Assembly (NCBI RefSeq): GCF_018446385.1
Contig: NC_055987.1
Location: 4,674,705-4,738,704 of the forward strand
Direction: 5' to 3'
Origin: Zingiber officinale
Lineage: Eukaryota > Streptophyta > Magnoliopsida > Zingiberales > Zingiberaceae
DNA length: 64,000 nucleotides
Of this stretch, positions 35,699 through 47,504 are shown in pieces. The first letter of the stretch is position 1. Each line of letters starts with the position of its first letter. A model generated the notes under the pieces. It searched no databases. It was not told the DNA's origin and worked only from the letters and a program-made list of their open reading frames with translations. A program made the translations under genes and the position numbers.

Positions 35699-36782
35699 TG
35701 TTGGTGCGGGTAGCACTAACGGTCTAACCCAGGTTTTGATGAATGATAAATAGGTTAAGTTAGTTGTGTTGTTGTCTGACACTTTGATCAAGTGTGCAGG
35801 AAAAGTCCAGCTAGGTCGACGGGCTGACCGGATAGAAGTCCAAGCGGGTCGACGGGCTGACCGGACGCTTGGCGAGAAGTCCAGCTAGGTCGACGGGCTG
35901 ACCGGATAGCTGGCGAGAAGTCCAAGCGGGTCGACGGGCTGACCGGACGCTAGGTGAGAAGTCCAGACAGGTCGACGGGCTGACCGGACGTCTGGCAGGT
36001 AAGTGAGGTAAGTCACTGGAGGGGAGTGACTATGAGGACGCGTTCCTGGGAAGGGGACATTAGACGTCGATCCGGCTTAGATCCATTTCGGATGTCTAAG
36101 TCGAGATCGTGACTAGATTCTGGTCTCGGAAAGACGGAATCTAAGTCATACTCTCTTTATCTATCTGTTGAACTTTAACTGTGCTAACCATTTGTTTTAC
36201 AGGATATATACTTGCCTCGGACTAACCTTATTTTGCAGGAAAAAGGAGTCTTTCTGGAACAAGGTGGTCCGGGCGCCCGGAGGGGATCCGGGCGCCCGGA
36301 AGGCGAATTTTATCCAGACACCTCGTCGCTACGTGGAGCATCTTGATTTGAGCAATTACGTCACACTCCAGGCGCCCGGAAGGGATCCAGGCGCCCGGAA
36401 CAGCATATAAAAGAAGCCCCAGACAGGAGCTTCAGAATCAACTTTTTTGATAACTCTTCTGCTGATCTTGCTGCTCGACGTTCAAGTGCGACGCCAACAA
36501 CGCTCCGACAAAAGTGCTCTTCCGGTTTTTGTTTAATTTTCTTTTTGTCGGTATTGCTTTATTATTACTAGCATCTCCTGTACTTTTTCTGTAATCATAT
36601 TTCGACTTGTTAGTGATTGCCCAACGAAAGTGGTCAAGGACCACGGGCCTTCGAGTAGGAGTCGTCACAGGCTCCGAACGAAGTAAAAATATTTGTGTCT
36701 ACTTTATCTTTTTCCGCTGCGCTTAAACTCTTGTTTTTTCGAATCGATATTCACCCCCCCTATCGAATATAACGGTCCTACA
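35699..36782 (+). repeat. 3' LTR of element A
   Basis: 1084 bases, closely matching 27244-28350, with the hairpin array, GC block and TATA box in the same order. AGAAG (36783-36787) follows it. Confidence 0.93.
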
Positions 36783-36787
36783 AGAAG

Positions 36788-37061
36788 CGTGTGCGCGCCT
36801 TCCAGGAACCTTATATAAGGACCCCTAGACTTCGATGGAGGTATGCATTCATCTGTACTGTAGCTACAGTCCTCATCCTGTTACTTTGCTTCTCCTTGCC
36901 ACCGCCTGACTTGAGCATCGGAGGGTCATTGCCGGGAACCCCTTCTCGGCTCGGCTTTGTTGCAAGTTCGTCGGAGGTTCGCGCCATCTTGAGGATCAAC
37001 CGAAGACAACAGAAAGTGCCACGTCCCCAGTGTCCATCGACTCGACTCTCAGACATGATCA
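36788..37061 (+). repeat. 5' LTR of the Tat element, second part
   Basis: Resumes with CGTGTGCGCGCCTTCC after the AGAAG duplication. It contains a second TATA-like CTTATATAAGG (about 36809-36819) and ends GATCA at 37061, just before the internal TTGGCGTCGTC sequence. Confidence 0.88.
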
Positions 37062-37106
37062 AATTGGCGTCGTCTGTGGGAATGCACCTGAATTCGAGCC
37101 GAGAAG

Positions 37107-38755
37107 ATGGAGGAAGCTGGACGCCCACACACTGTGACGCTCTCTCAAGAAGAACTCGACGCGCACATCCAGGCACGGGCAGCAAAGATAGTGGAGCAAC
37201 AGCAGAGGGCTCAAGCTAAGCGGGTGGTGCAGCAGGCCACCTCAGCATCAGGCGGGCGAGCGACACAGGATGACCGACCTGAGCAATTTTCTACCTGGGC
37301 ACAGAATAAAGGGCAGACCGCCACACAAGCAGATGCACCGCCAGCCCCGATTCTGTTTCATCGGACCCTATTCCAAACGCCCTTTGATCTCGCCCAAGCC
37401 AACTAAGGGTCATCCGATGAGGCCCCCGCGCGAGATGCCAAAAAGGGCAAAGCGCCTCGGACCGAGTCATCCCCCGAACGGATCAGTCGCCAGTTCTCCG
37501 AAGCGATTCTGTAGGACCCGCTCCCTAGGCATTACGCCCCCTGGCGATCGGAGAGTATAGCGGCACGACTGACCCGGACGACCACCTTGGTAAGTTCGAT
37601 GACGCTGCTACTCTCCACCAATATACTGACGGAGTTAAGTGTCGAGTCTTCCTTATCACATTGTCCGGCTCGACACAACGTTGGTTGCGGAGATTGCCGG
37701 ACGGATCAATTCGAAGCTTCAAGGACTTCCGAACGACATTCCTCCACCACTTTGCCAATAGTCGACGCTACCAGAAGACCAGTGTCAGCTTATTCTCCAT
37801 GAGGCAAGGGTCGAGAGAGACCCTCCAAGCCTACATCCAGCCCTTCAACCAGGTGGCCATGGACATCCCCACGGTCTCATCAGAGACAATGATGCATGCC
37901 TTCACTCAGGGCTTAGTCGACGGGGACTTCTTCCACTCGCTCATCAGAAAGCCGCCCCACGACTACGACCACATGCTGAAAAACGCAAGCAAGTATATAA
38001 ATGTGGAGGAAGCTCAGGCGGCCAAGAGGAAAGAAGCGCTGTCCGAGACTTTAGCTCAAGCCGAGCAGAAGCCGCTGGTCATCCATCAGCCACCGAGAGG
38101 ACCCTGCACTGAGGGAGCACACCCTCATCAAAAAGCAAGGCCGCAGGCCGTCCAACATGTAGCAGCCGATCGATCCAGGCAAAATGGAATGGTATGGACT
38201 CCCATGTTTTGTTCACTCCACCAGTCAGCAACCCACAACACCCGTGATTGTTGGAGGTTCGCCCCGATCGCTCAACTGACGCCAAGAAGCTACCGCCGCC
38301 GATCACCTTCACCTAATCAACGACATCAACCCTATAGTGTCGGGCGACGGGTAGGCAGGGAGTCACCCGAGCGACAGCCTCAGCACCAGCCGAGGGTCAA
38401 GTCCCGAGCCTCGCATGAGCAAGTAAGACCGTCCACTCTGGAGGAGGAAAATAGAAACAACATTGCTAGAGGTGAGATCAACATCATTGTCGGTGGGCCA
38501 ACGGGCGGTGATTCTAATCGAGCAAGGAAGTTGCACGCCATGCAGCTCAGGATTCACGCGGTCTGTTGCAGTCAGGAGCGGGCACAGGGGCCCGAGATAA
38601 GCTTCGGGCCTAGAGATTTAGAAGGGGTTGAAGTACCGCACGACGACGCCCTCATCATACGAGCGGTAATAGCAAATTATACTATCCACCGCATATTCAT
38701 TGACACAGGCAGTTCGGTCAACATCATCTTCAAGAAGGCGTTTGACCAGCTTTAA
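37107..38755 (+). mobile_element. Tat element gag and protease region
   Basis: Contains a retrotransposon gag domain (about 37661-38000: WLRRLPDGSIRSFKDF, then FANSRRYQKTSVSLFSMRQG and AFTQGLVDGDFF) and a retropepsin-like stretch with FIDTGSSVNIIF near 38695-38730. Typical of Tat elements. Reading is broken. Confidence 0.85.
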
Positions 38756-41687
38756 ATTAACTGAGCCGAGCTGCTACCGATGACAACCCCCTGTACGAGT
38801 TCACAGGTAATGAGGTTATGCCGGTCGAACAAACCAAGTTGGCTATCTCGCTGGGAGAAGAGTCGCTTCAGAGGACGCGGACCACTAACTTCATCGTGGT
38901 CGATGCTCCCTCCGCATACAATGTGATATTGGGGTGACCGGACCTCAATGAGTTCTGGGCGGTCATCTCCACTTTTTGTCAGAAGGTCAAGTTCCCCGTA
39001 GAGGATCAAGTGGGAGAAGTTCGAGGAGATCAACTGGCTATCAGGCGATGTTATGTGAAGATGGTCCGAGCAGAATCTAGGTTCGCTCGGAAAACACCGT
39101 GTCTTGAGGTAAACACTATAACCGAGAAGCCTCATACCTTAGTTTATGAGGAAATAGAAGAGGTACAGATTCAGCCTGGCCAACCGAAAGCCACCACGTT
39201 CATTGCGTCCGACCTGGAGGCAGGCCAGAAGGGAGAGCTGATCGCGTGCCTACAGCAGAACCATGACGTCTTCACATGGGCGACCCACGAGCTGCCAGGC
39301 ATTTCGCCAAGCGTCGCGCAACATGAGCTTCATGTCTGGCCATACGCTCAGCCAGTAAAGCAAAGAAGAGGGACTTCAGTGCCAAGTAGAACGTCATCAT
39401 CCGAGCGGAAGTGGAGAAGCTTCTGGAGGCCGGCCATATACGGGAGGTGCAATTCCCGAGCAGGCTTGCGAATGTGGTGCTGGTCTACAAGCTGGGTAAC
39501 AAGTGGAGAGTCTTCATCGACTTTCGGGATCTAAATAAGGCATGCCCAAAAGACTTCTACTCTCTGCCCCGAATTGACTAAATGGTGGACTCGACCGCTG
39601 GATGCGAGCTGATATGCATGCTGGATGTCTATCAGAGATACCACCAAGTGCCGCTCGCCCGGGACGATAAAGAGAAAGTGAGCTTCATTACAGCGGATGA
39701 CACCTACTGCTACAACATGATGTCGTTCGGATTAAAAAATATCGGGGCTACGTACCAGCGGCTGATGAACAAAGTGTTCCGGAAGCAGATTGTGCGCAAC
39801 CTGGAGGTATATGTTGATGACCTACTCATTAAATCATTCCGAGCAGCCAATCTTTGTGCAGATATAGAGAAGACCTGTCGGACGCTGAGAATGTACGGAG
39901 TCAAGCTAAACCCTTAGAAGTGCCTGTTTGGAGCAAAAAGTGGACGCTTCCCGGGCTACATCGTCACCGAGCGGAGCATAGAGATGAATCCTAGCAAAGT
40001 AAAAACACTGCAGGACATGCCACCTCCCAGAAACCTGAAAGAAGTACAACGCCTCACCGGCCGAATAACGGCTCTGTCGCGGTTCATCTCTAAAACGGCT
40101 GATCGGAGCTTGTCTTTTTTCAAGATTCTGCACCGAGCTACTAAATTCCAATGGGACAGAGACTATGACCAGGCGTTTGAAGAATTAAAGGTTTATATAA
40201 ACTCTTTACCTATATTAGCTAAGCCAACTGTCACCGAGCCGCTCCACATCTACTTATCCTCGACCGAGCATACTGTTGGCTTGGCGTTAGTACGACAGGA
40301 CGACGAAGAGCAGCCTATGTATTTTCTGAGTCACATTCTAAAGGATGTCGAATCCCGCTACACTAGTCTAGAAAAGCTTGCCTTCGCACTAGTCCTCGTC
40401 GCTCGGAGACTCCGACCTTATTTCCTCACTCACACGATAATCGTCATGACGAACAACCCTCTGGGAAGAGTCCTTCTCAACCCGAAGGCATCCGAGCGGC
40501 TGATTAAGTGAACCACTGAACTCAGCGAATTCGATATCCAGTATCCCCGCCCCGCGCGGTGATTAAGACGCAGTCCTTAGTATATTTCATCACCGAAGTG
40601 CAGAATCCCAAACCCGAAGCTTTATGAAGAGTATATATGGACGGGTCATCCACCCGGCTCGGGAGTGGTATAGGTATCCTATTGCTTTCTCCTCAAGAAG
40701 AACGGATGTACCTGTCTGTCCGACTGGATTACCGAGCAACCAATAACGAAGCAGAATATGAAGCCCTTATAGCTGGCTTGCAGGCCGCTCGGCATGTAGG
40801 AGCGGGCCGAGTGGTGATCTACTCAGACTCTCAGCTTACCACTCAGCAACTCTCAGGAGCTTTCGAGATAAACAACGCAAGACTCAAACTTTACGCAGAG
40901 GTCTTTGAAAAGCTCAAAGCCAACTTCTGCGAAGTCGTTATACAAAAGATCCCCCGGATGGAAAACCAAGCAGCGGATGAGTTGGCTAAACTTGCAAGTT
41001 CAATATCGTCAATCGTCATCCAACAACCGGTCGAGCAGGTGACCTTAGTGGCTCACATCGACAGGATGGAAGGCCTCACATTCCCAGGCGATTGGAGGAC
41101 AACGATAATGGAATTTTTGCGGTCGAGAGCTACGCCGTTCGATCGGGAAGAGGCCCGGTTGCTAAGAAAGAGAGCTGGTCGATTCACCCTTATCGGGGAT
41201 CAGCTCTACAAAAAAACTTTTTCTCATCTATTACTAAAGTGCGTTAGCTCGGAGGACGTGGAATATATACTAAAAGAAGTACATCAAGGGTCTTGTGGAG
41301 GACACCCGGGCGACCGCTCATTGGCAAGGAAGATTTTGCTAGCCAGGTACTTTTGGACGACCGTCCAGGAAGATGCCGCTCGGACTGTCGCCATGTGCCT
41401 TTCCTGTCAGAAATACCACAACTTCACCCATCGGCCAACGGAGGAGATGAAGACGTCCACGGTATCCTGCCCGTTCGACCAATGTGGCATGGATATTTGT
41501 GGGACCTTTCCCTATGGCGACCGGGCAGCGGAAGCTTTTACTAGTAACGGTGGACTATTTCTCCAAATGGGTCGAGGCCGAACCGCTGGCAAAAATAACC
41601 GAGTAGATGGTCAAGAAGTTCATCTGGCAACATATAATATGTCGGTTCGGCATCCCACGATGTATTGTGTCCGAAGATGGTCGACAG
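38756..41687 (+). mobile_element. Tat element reverse transcriptase, RNase H pair and integrase start
   Basis: Reverse transcriptase core with SFGLKNIGATYQRLMNKVF and YVDDLLIKS (about 39720-39830). First RNase H: SHILKDVESRYTSLEKLAFA (about 40330-40390). Second, archaeal-type RNase H: MDGSSTRLGSGIG through NQAADELAKLAS (about 40637-41000). Integrase zinc-binding and core start: HQGSCGGHPGDRSLARKI, then CLSCQKYHNFTH (about 41283-41500). Element B enters at 41687. Broken in several places. Confidence 0.88.
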
Positions 41688-42773
41688 TGTTGGGGGATCG
41701 GTGGCCGGCTTGAAGGGGGGTTGGATAGACGACACCCCAAATCAATTGATCTTCCGACACTTGTTAGTATGCGCAGCGGAATATACAAAACAAACAAGCT
41801 AAAGAAAATTAAACTAAAGACAAGAGAGAATGCAAACTAAGCTACACGATCATTTACGTGGTTTGGAGATAAAGCTCCTACTCCACGGCGTGTCCTTGAG
41901 GTGGACGATCCCTATCCGTCGGTGGATTACTCCCCGGAAGACCTCCGGCTAGATCACCTAGCTCCTTGTGGGTGGAGAAACCTCACCACAACTCTCACCA
42001 AGGACTCTTTAGAAGCTAGGGCACTGATAGACTACTAATAGGGGTTAACCACCTCTATTTCGTTAGGAATAACCAAGCTTCCAAGCCTTGGTTATATAGT
42101 CGCAGGTTGAAAACCCCGCCTACCAGTCGACTGCCAAAACATGCAATCGACTACCCTATGTGGAAATTCGACTGTTACATCCCAACGGCTCGATACGAGT
42201 TGACTGCTAAAACTTGCAGTCGACTGGTGCAATCGACTGATCCACACTGACCGAACGAACAGAACCATTGTGTTCGCACCCAGTCGACTGCACCAGTCGA
42301 TTGATAAAACATGCAGTCGACTGCTACAATAGCGCTATAGTACTACTACAGTAACACTACAGTAAAACCCTAAAACTAGGATTTTACTCCGAGTATAATC
42401 TCTCGTGCACTCGTACCCTCACCCTTATGACTCATTTGACGCTTCCTTTGCAGCTTTAAACCTCTTGTCTTCAAGCCTACTTCCTTTGGCTCTTGTCCCT
42501 CGGATACATTCAAGCCCGCGGCTCGTCCCCAATGTCATCCTTCGCGTATGCCTCGAAGTCGCTTCCCTTGGCCCTTGTCCTCGCTGCCTTATCCACGGTC
42601 CCTCGGATGCTTCATCCTTCACCGGACCCGAAGCCATCAACCTGAGTCGCATGTGTATCCTGCATACCTGCACACTCACATACACATATCGAATACAAGG
42701 GTGAACCTAACTTAAATCCTTTACCCAAACACCAAAACACATAGTCACACGGATCATTGGGATTGCTCCAACA
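41688..42773 (-). repeat. 3' LTR of element B (minus orientation)
   Basis: 1086 bases, TGTTGG...CCAACA. It contains CAGTCGACTG-type palindromes at about 42120-42330 and a TATA box reading on the minus strand (CTATATAACC, about 42092-42101). Confidence 0.9.
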
Positions 42774-42862
42774 ATCTGCCCCTTTTTGATGTTTGGTAAT
42801 ACGTTTAAGTTAGGGAAAACATAATAGCAAAACAATATGCTAAAACAAATGGACTTACATTG

Positions 42863-43063
42863 CCAAGGCTACACACTTGGACTTACACCGCCGAATGGAC
42901 TTACGTTGCCAAGGCTACACACTTGGCTTACACTGCCGAATGGACTTACGATGCCAAGGCTACACACTTGGACTTACAACGCCGAATGGACTTATGTTGC
43001 CAAGGCTACACACTTGGACTTACACTGCCGAATGGACTTACGATGCCAAGGCTACACACTTGG
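42863..43063. repeat. Five-unit 46-bp hairpin array in element B
   Basis: The perfect-armed hairpin CCAAGGCTACACACTTGG occurs five times, at 42863, 42909, 42954, 43000 and 43046 (period 45-46). On the minus strand it reads GTAAGTCCAAGTGTGTAG then CCTTGGCAACGTAAG, nearly the same as units of the array in the solo LTR at 30159-30405. Here it lies inside the element rather than in the LTR. Confidence 0.93.
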
Positions 43064-43389
43064 ACTTACAATGTCGAAAGAATACATCATGCATTGGAAC
43101 CTATCCTTAGGCTCCCCCTATATCTATGCTCCCCATTGAGCTAGGATTTTACCACATGCTTTTTAAGGACCTATCCCAAGGCTTCCCCTACGCAAAGACC
43201 CTTTCAGGTTTTCTCAACTTAACCTTACTTCTCCCCCTTTACCTAACATCCAAAAAGTTCTCCAACAATATCCCAAATGTTGAAAACTTGTCATTCAAAT
43301 TGACCCTAAACTCATGTATTTATCCTCTATGGATCTCATATACCTATACGAGCTGACTCGGTCACAAACAACGCTGAAAAACAGTTTTA

Positions 43390-43500
43390 ACCTGGTATCA
43401 GTCGACTGTAGGAAGTACCAGTCGACTGGTCGCTACTAGCTGAGCGAACAAAATGCTTCTGTTCGCTGCCAGTCGACTGCTAAAACATGCAGTCGACTGA
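43390..43500. repeat. Internal CAGTCGACTG palindromes of element B
   Basis: Four copies of CAGTCGACTG within about 100 bases, outside the LTR. Confidence 0.8.
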
Positions 43501-44041
43501 CACTCTTTTTCAACATTTCTGACCCAATTTCAGAAATGCACCAATAATTCCACAGACCTCCTAAAATCTCCTAATTTTGTGGAGAGGTCTGTTTTACCCA
43601 TGTCTACTTGGGAAAAGTACATTCAAAAATGTATCTATCACCAATCCCAATATTGACACAAAATCCAAAACTAACTTAAATGGTTCAATAGAACCTTTAC
43701 CTAAAGCCCTAGTTTTGACTTTCCTCTTGATGTATTTGCCCATACTAACCCACAATGCATCCTTAGCATTGGTTTGTATGACATCTATACATCCAAAATC
43801 AATTATCATGCTATATGACCCCAATGCCATATTTCTTTGCATGAAACATAACCCAATTGTGCTAATTTCTTAAGGTTGAGACTCAAGTCTGTTTCCAAAC
43901 TATTTGGCACACTCCATGGCTCCTCTAGACTCCAAAGCAAAACCCACTTGAGATCCATTTGTCATGGGTCTCAACTTGACTCTTAGAGCTCTTAGCCTTA
44001 GTCACCTCCCTAGGCGACTCATCTACAATTGCTAGGCCACA

Positions 44042-45616
44042 TCAGTGCACCTCCGCTGACACTTGGCCTACAAATCTAACCTTCTTAATCTTGGACACCT
44101 TGTCCTTGGTTAATTTATCCTTACCTTTAAATGACTTTTCCTTGTCATTTATTGGTTTCTCCTTGCCATAGTCATATGCCACCCTAACATACAACTTTCC
44201 CTTAGCCTTGGAAACCTCTCCCTTGCCATGATCATTTGCCACCCTATCATATAAACTCTCATTGCCATTGGAGGGACTAGATCGGTATCCCAAGCCTGAT
44301 CTATCATTGTTGGGTCTTTGACTACCCAACATCATCCTTAATTCCTTAGATCCAATATTGAATCTCTTAAGGAATTGTTCTAACTTATCAAGCTTTTCCC
44401 TTAAAGCTTGATTCTCCTTTTCTAGGTTCCTAACCCTAGAGTTAATTTGTCCATATTGGGCATTCCTATACCTACCCTTCCTAGGCATGTGTCTCCTCTT
44501 ATTGGGATTAATGCCTTGGTTCTCCTTAGGTCTACCATTTCTAGGTTTATCATGTATTGGTCTCCTAGGATTTTGATCTATATTAACCATATTCCTATCA
44601 TGATATCTAAATCCAAAATTTTGCATGGGCATACTATGATTATCATTATTTTTCCTAGCATGCATGGAGGAGTTTAAATTTGACTTTAAATTTAAATTAG
44701 GGTTTACCTTACCCTTTACCTTTGGAGCTCCCCCTTGACATGAGCCTCCATTCTTCCTCCACTTCTTTTCCCACATCTTCAAATGCGCCAACTTCTTGAG
44801 CTCTTTCTTCTTTGGGCATTTGGTGTAGTAGTGTCCCATGTCTCCACACGTGAAGCATCTAATGTGCTTCTTCTCCTTCTTTTTCCTACAACTCAAATTA
44901 GATTCTAAATGAATTGAATTGAGTTTAGGAGATACCTCTTTCTTACCTATAGGACATCTACTCTTATAATGTCTCTTTTCATTGCACCCGAAGCAAATGA
45001 TGTTATCTTTTGACTTTGCTTCGGTGGAGGTGCTCATTAGGTTGACCTCCAAGACTTTTTCTTCACTTGTCTTGGATTCTTCTTCAACCCTTGAGGATGT
45101 GGATGCTGTCTCATTTTCCTCATCCACACTTGTGGATGACCTCTCTTCATCCTTTTCCTCAAATGTGACCAAATTCACTTCCTCTTCTTCTTTTGATGTT
45201 GAATTGGTCTCCACATCCAATTGATCATTCTCTGCTCGAGCTTCTTCATCCGTTTCTTCGGATTTTTCCTCCTCTTGTGTAGACAAAGGTTCTTCCCATG
45301 GAACCTTCTTTATCTTGCTCCACAAATCATGGGCGTTCTCATATTCACCTATACGACTCATTATGTTATTAGGTAAAATATCAATTAAAATCGATATTAC
45401 CTTCGAATTTGCCTTTGACCGAGAGGTTTGCTCCTCCGTCCAATGACGCGGTCGGAGTCTCTTTCCTTTCTTGTCATTCGGGACTTCGAACGGCTCTTTG
45501 ACCACTATCATGGTGTCCCAATCCGTGTTGAAGAAGACCTCCATCTTCATCATCCAATATGTGAAGTCCCATAGGCCTCCGCCTTCGAACTTTGGCGGTT
45601 CTATCAAGCCAGTCAT
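44042..45616 (-). CDS. Gag polyprotein of element B (looks whole)
   Basis: A 524-aa reading frame. The N-terminal UBN2-like gag region (about 1-125) opens MTGLIEPPKFEGGG and includes WMMKMEVFFNTDWDTM and ENAHDLWSKIKKVPW. A Glu/Ser-rich acidic stretch (about 125-205) follows, then two CCHC zinc knuckles (CFGCNEKRHYKSRC and CFTCGDMGHYYTKC), a basic Asn/Lys/Arg-rich stretch, a short coiled coil (NLEKENQALREKLDKLEQFL) and a Lys-rich tail. It would package RNA into particles if expressed, using other elements' enzymes; that is inferred from the family. It starts about 40 bases after the primer-binding site, which suits a genuine start. Confidence 0.88.
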   Translation of the reverse strand: MTGLIEPPKFEGGGLWDFTYWMMKMEVFFNTDWDTMIVVKEPFEVPNDKKGKRLRPRHWTEEQTSRSKANSKVISILIDILPNNIMSRIGEYENAHDLWSKIKKVPWEEPLSTQEEEKSEETDEEARAENDQLDVETNSTSKEEEEVNLVTFEEKDEERSSTSVDEENETASTSSRVEEESKTSEEKVLEVNLMSTSTEAKSKDNIICFGCNEKRHYKSRCPIGKKEVSPKLNSIHLESNLSCRKKKEKKHIRCFTCGDMGHYYTKCPKKKELKKLAHLKMWEKKWRKNGGSCQGGAPKVKGKVNPNLNLKSNLNSSMHARKNNDNHSMPMQNFGFRYHDRNMVNIDQNPRRPIHDKPRNGRPKENQGINPNKRRHMPRKGRYRNAQYGQINSRVRNLEKENQALREKLDKLEQFLKRFNIGSKELRMMLGSQRPNNDRSGLGYRSSPSNGNESLYDRVANDHGKGEVSKAKGKLYVRVAYDYGKEKPINDKEKSFKGKDKLTKDKVSKIKKVRFVGQVSAEVH

Positions 45617-45671
45617 CTTGTGCTTCCTTGGCGGTTAGTCCAACGGAGAGCGTCCTCGCTCTGATACCACT

Positions 45672-46747
45672 TGTTGGAGAATCGGTGGCCGGCTTGAAGG
45701 GGGGTTGGATAGACGGCGCCCCCAAATCGATTGATCTTCCGACACTTGTTAGTATGCGCAGCGGAATATACAAAACAAACAAGCTAAAGGAAATTAAACT
45801 AAAGACAAGAGATAATGCAAACCAAGCTACACGATCAATTACGTGGTTCGGAGATAAAGCTCCTACTCCACGGCGTGTCCTTGAGGTGGACGATCCCTAT
45901 CCGTCGGTGGATTACTCCCCGGAAGACCTCCGGCTAGCTCACGTAGCTCTTTGTGGGTGGAGAAACCTCACCACAACTCTCACCAAGGACTCTTTAGAAG
46001 CTAGGGCACTGGTAGACTACTAATAGGGGTTAACCACCTCTATTTCGTCAGGAATAACCAAGCCTCCAAGCCTTGGTTATATAGGTCGCGGGTTGAAAAC
46101 CCCACCTACCAGTCGACTGCCAAAACATGCAGTCGACTGTCCTCTGTGAAAATTCGACCGTTACATCCCAACGGCTCGATACAAGTCGACTGCTAAAACA
46201 TGCAGTCGACTGATCCACACTGACCGAACGAACAGAACCATTCTATTCATACCCAGTCGACTGCGCGGTCGACTGCACCAGTCAACTGATAAAACATGCA
46301 GTCGACTGCTACAATACTGCTACAGTAACGCTACAGTAACCCCCTAAAACTAGGATTTTACTCCGAGTACAATCTCTCGTGCACTCGTACCCTCACCCTT
46401 ATGACTCATTTGATGCTTCCTTTGTAGCTTTAAACCTCTTGCCTTCAAGCCTACTTCCTTTGGCTCTCGTCCCTCGGATGCATTCAAGCCCGCGGCTCGT
46501 CCCCAATACCATCATTTGCGTATGCCTCGAAGTCGCTTCCCTCGGCCCTTGTCCTCGCTGCCTTATCCACGACCCCTCGGATGCTTCATCCTTCATCGGA
46601 CCCGAAGCCATCAATCTGAGTCGCATGTGTATCCTGCATACCTGCACACTCACATACACATATCAAATACAAGGGTGAACCTAACTTAAACCCTTTGTCC
46701 AAATACCAAAACACATGGTCGCACGGACCATTGGGATTTCTCCAACA
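45672..46747 (-). repeat. 5' LTR of element B (minus orientation)
   Basis: 1076 bases. Palindromes of the CAGTCGACTG type at about 46105-46310 lie upstream (in minus-strand terms) of CTATATAACC (about 46075-46084), the LTR's TATA box. Confidence 0.9.
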
Positions 46748-47385
46748 GGCAGTTCGTCGGTCGGCAGCTCAGAGAATGGTGTGAAGGGTACGACATTCAG
46801 CAGCACTTCACCTCCGTGGCCTACCCACAAAGCAACGGACAAGCGGAAGTCACCAATCGGGAAATCTTATGAATTCTTCGGGTTTGGCTCAATCGTGATG
46901 GAGGTAGCTGTGTGGACGAACTCCCGGGTGTACTATGGGCGATCCGTACAACCCCTAAGGAGGGAATGAGAATTACGCCTTTCCACTTGGTGTATGGAGG
47001 TGAGGCTGTCGTTCCCGTGGAGGTCGGAATAGAGTCTGATCGGGTGCAACGGTATGACTAGGATAACGCCGAATGGAGGCAGCTAGAGCTGGATTTGATA
47101 GACGAGACGCGAGCTAAAGTAGTCGGTCGACTAATGACATACCGACAGAGAATGAAGCAGAATTACAACAGGCGAGTGATTCCCAGGGCATTTCGAGTTG
47201 GCGACCTAGTATGGAAGAAGGTGAAGCCGGTCGGCGATGTGAGCAAGCTGGAGGCTCCCTGGGTTGGGCCCTTCAGGATCATCAAGAAGCTCCGATCGGG
47301 TGCCTACTACTTGGAAGATGAAGATGGGCGGCAGCTAGAACGACCCTGGAGCGCTAATCATCTCCAGCCGTACCGAGCTGGGTGA
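46748..47385 (+). mobile_element. Tat element integrase end
   Basis: Integrase resumes straight after element B with AYPQSNGQAEVTNREIL near 46820-46870 and ends with a C-terminal domain containing FRVGDLVWKKVKPVGD and GPFRIIKKLRSGAYYLED (47095-47385). Confidence 0.88.
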
Positions 47386-47504
47386 AAGGTGCGCCAATGT
47401 AATTCATTTTATATTTTCGTTCTTCGGTACCCTTTGACTACAAGAATGAAATCATGAAATACAAAAGGTATACCAAATACGCGCCAAACGGTCGAGCTCC
47501 ATCA

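Larger units (their letters stand above)
27244..36782 (+). mobile_element. Element A: pol-less, gag-bearing Ty1/Copia retrotransposon
   Basis: LTRs 27244-28350 and 35699-36782, TGTTGG...CCTACA, flanked by a perfect AGAAG duplication (27239-27243 and 36783-36787). A tRNA-Met-like primer-binding site (GTGGTAGAGCAGG) follows the first LTR, and a purine-rich tract with AAAGGGGGAGA lies just before the second. The internal region has a gag region with a zinc-knuckle stretch and coiled coil, a solo LTR insertion (30042-31121), a 33-bp AT array, an internal GC/TATA module and an extra ORF region. I find no protease, integrase or reverse transcriptase, so it is non-autonomous. Gag and the extra ORF carry a few breaks. 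LTR divergence by eye is about 2-3%, younger than its host element. Confidence 0.9.
41688..46747 (-). mobile_element. Element B: gag-only Ty1/Copia retrotransposon in the Tat integrase
   Basis: LTRs 41688-42773 and 45672-46747, flanked by GACAG (41683-41687) and GGCAG (46748-46752), one difference. On the minus strand it starts at 46747. A primer-binding site TGGTATCAGAGC reads on the minus strand at about 45658-45669, and a polypurine tract AAAAAGGGGCAGA lies next to the LTR at 42773. The only coding region is a long gag (44042-45616), which looks whole; no pol is present, so it is a gag-only non-autonomous element. LTRs differ by about 7% by eye. Confidence 0.9.

Noticed and set aside
42405-42704. 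99-aa ORF (and its copy at 46379-46678)
   Set aside because: Both lie inside the LTRs of element B at matching positions; LTR sequence, not a duplicated gene.
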